Part shown: piece after piece, positions 13,246 to 13,696 of the stretch
Position numbering within the stretch: position 1 is the first letter of the stretch
Layout: each line of letters opens with the position of its first letter
Assembly (NCBI GenBank): GCA_021823905.1
Contig: JAKALX010000052.1
Span: 1-13,696 of the forward strand
Direction of reading: 5' to 3'
DNA: 13,696 nucleotides
Source of the DNA: Chloroflexota bacterium
GTDB lineage: Bacteria > Chloroflexota > Dehalococcoidia > Tepidiformales > Tepidiformaceae
Position numbers and translations under genes: made by a program
Notes under the pieces: model-generated
Database searches by the model: none
What the model saw: only the letters and a program-made list of their open reading frames with translations
Told to the model about the DNA's origin: nothing

Positions 13246-13696
13246 CGTAACCCTTCGGGTCAAGAGCGAGGCGGACACCGGGCCCCTCGGCGAGGTCTCC
13301 GGCGCGACCGAGCACCTGGGCGAGGTGGTGCACAACACCAGCACCTCGATGCACGTCTTCAAGGAGATCGTCGCCGAGCTCGCGAAGGAAGGGCTGCGCG
13401 AGCTCGTCAACGTCGCGAAGGAATCCGTCGCCGCGTTCGTCGAGTCGGACCGCCAGCAACGCCAGCTCCGCGCCGTCGCCGGCGACCTGACCGACGCGTT
13501 CCGAGAGCAGGCGGAGGTACTGAAGAACAAGCTCGCCGTCGACGACGACGTGATCATGCAGATCCAGACGATGGCGCTCGCCTACGGCGCGGCGCCGTCG
13601 CAGGTCGAGGCGCTCACCGTCGCCGTCCTCGACTACTCGGCGCGCACGGGCAACGACGCGGTCGACGCGACACGGAAGCTGTTGATCGGCGTCGAG
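13238..13696 (+). CDS. Tail tape measure protein, N-terminal part
   Basis: 153 residues read before the window ends; the frame stays open. It starts ADVTLRVKSEADTGPLGEVSG, the typical opening of phage tape measure proteins, which set tail length and guide tube assembly. It continues helical with SDRQQRQLRAVAGDLTDAF (71-89), DDDVIMQIQTMALAYGA (103-119), LTVAVLDYSARTGND (127-141) and ATRKLLIGVE at the edge, a layout common in long tape measure proteins. GTG 13238 follows GGGAGG at 13226-13231 by 6 nt and overlaps the T-extension stop by 8 nt. It directly follows the chaperone pair, as in siphoviruses. Full length cannot be seen. Confidence 0.88.
   Translation, partial: MADVTLRVKSEADTGPLGEVSGATEHLGEVVHNTSTSMHVFKEIVAELAKEGLRELVNVAKESVAAFVESDRQQRQLRAVAGDLTDAFREQAEVLKNKLAVDDDVIMQIQTMALAYGAAPSQVEALTVAVLDYSARTGNDAVDATRKLLIGVE

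Noticed and set aside
1..13696. tRNA genes, CRISPR arrays, attachment sites, insertion sequences
   Set aside because: No cloverleaf-like sequence, regularly spaced repeats, terminal inverted repeats or transposase was seen on either strand.

Overview
This window is a stretch of the structural (late) region of a tailed bacteriophage or prophage in a high-GC host. Every gene I can support is on the + strand. Genes overlap by a few bases (ATGA, GTGA) or are separated by short gaps, and third codon positions are strongly G/C. Starts are ATG or GTG, mostly with good Shine-Dalgarno (SD) sites. I see no host genes, integrase, attachment site, tRNA or CRISPR, so the host cannot be named; the GC and codon use would fit myxobacteria-like, other proteobacterial or actinobacterial hosts. 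The window is open at both ends.

Packaging (1-2113): a double helix-turn-helix (HTH) protein, a DUF5681-type small-terminase candidate and the large terminase. A gap of about 250 nt (2114-2365) follows. It holds what looks like a 50-residue ORF broken by one base just after its start codon, plus nested inverted repeats reaching over the portal start.

Head (2366-9713): a portal of the Mu gp29/DUF935 type fused to a MuF head-morphogenesis domain; a small HNH endonuclease wedged in with overlaps on both sides; a Mu gpI-like maturation protease with an apparent internal start for a gpZ-like scaffold; a DUF2190-type decoration protein; and the major capsid protein. A strong hairpin then precedes a short acidic/lysine-rich protein, an exported-looking beta-rich protein, a head-completion candidate and a small zinc protein whose cysteine spacing equals that of the ClpX N-terminal zinc domain.

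Tail (9710-13696, open): a Mu gpG-like tail completion protein, a tail-terminator candidate carrying an apparent inserted domain, a small protein, the tail tube protein, a tail assembly chaperone pair probably joined by a -1 ribosomal frameshift (G/GT), and the start of the tape measure protein. No sheath gene lies next to the tube gene and the chaperone pair directly precedes the tape measure gene, which favours a siphovirus. The head genes are Mu-like, so this is a Mu-type head joined to a siphovirus-type tail.

All of this is a read of motifs and context by eye; no database search was made.
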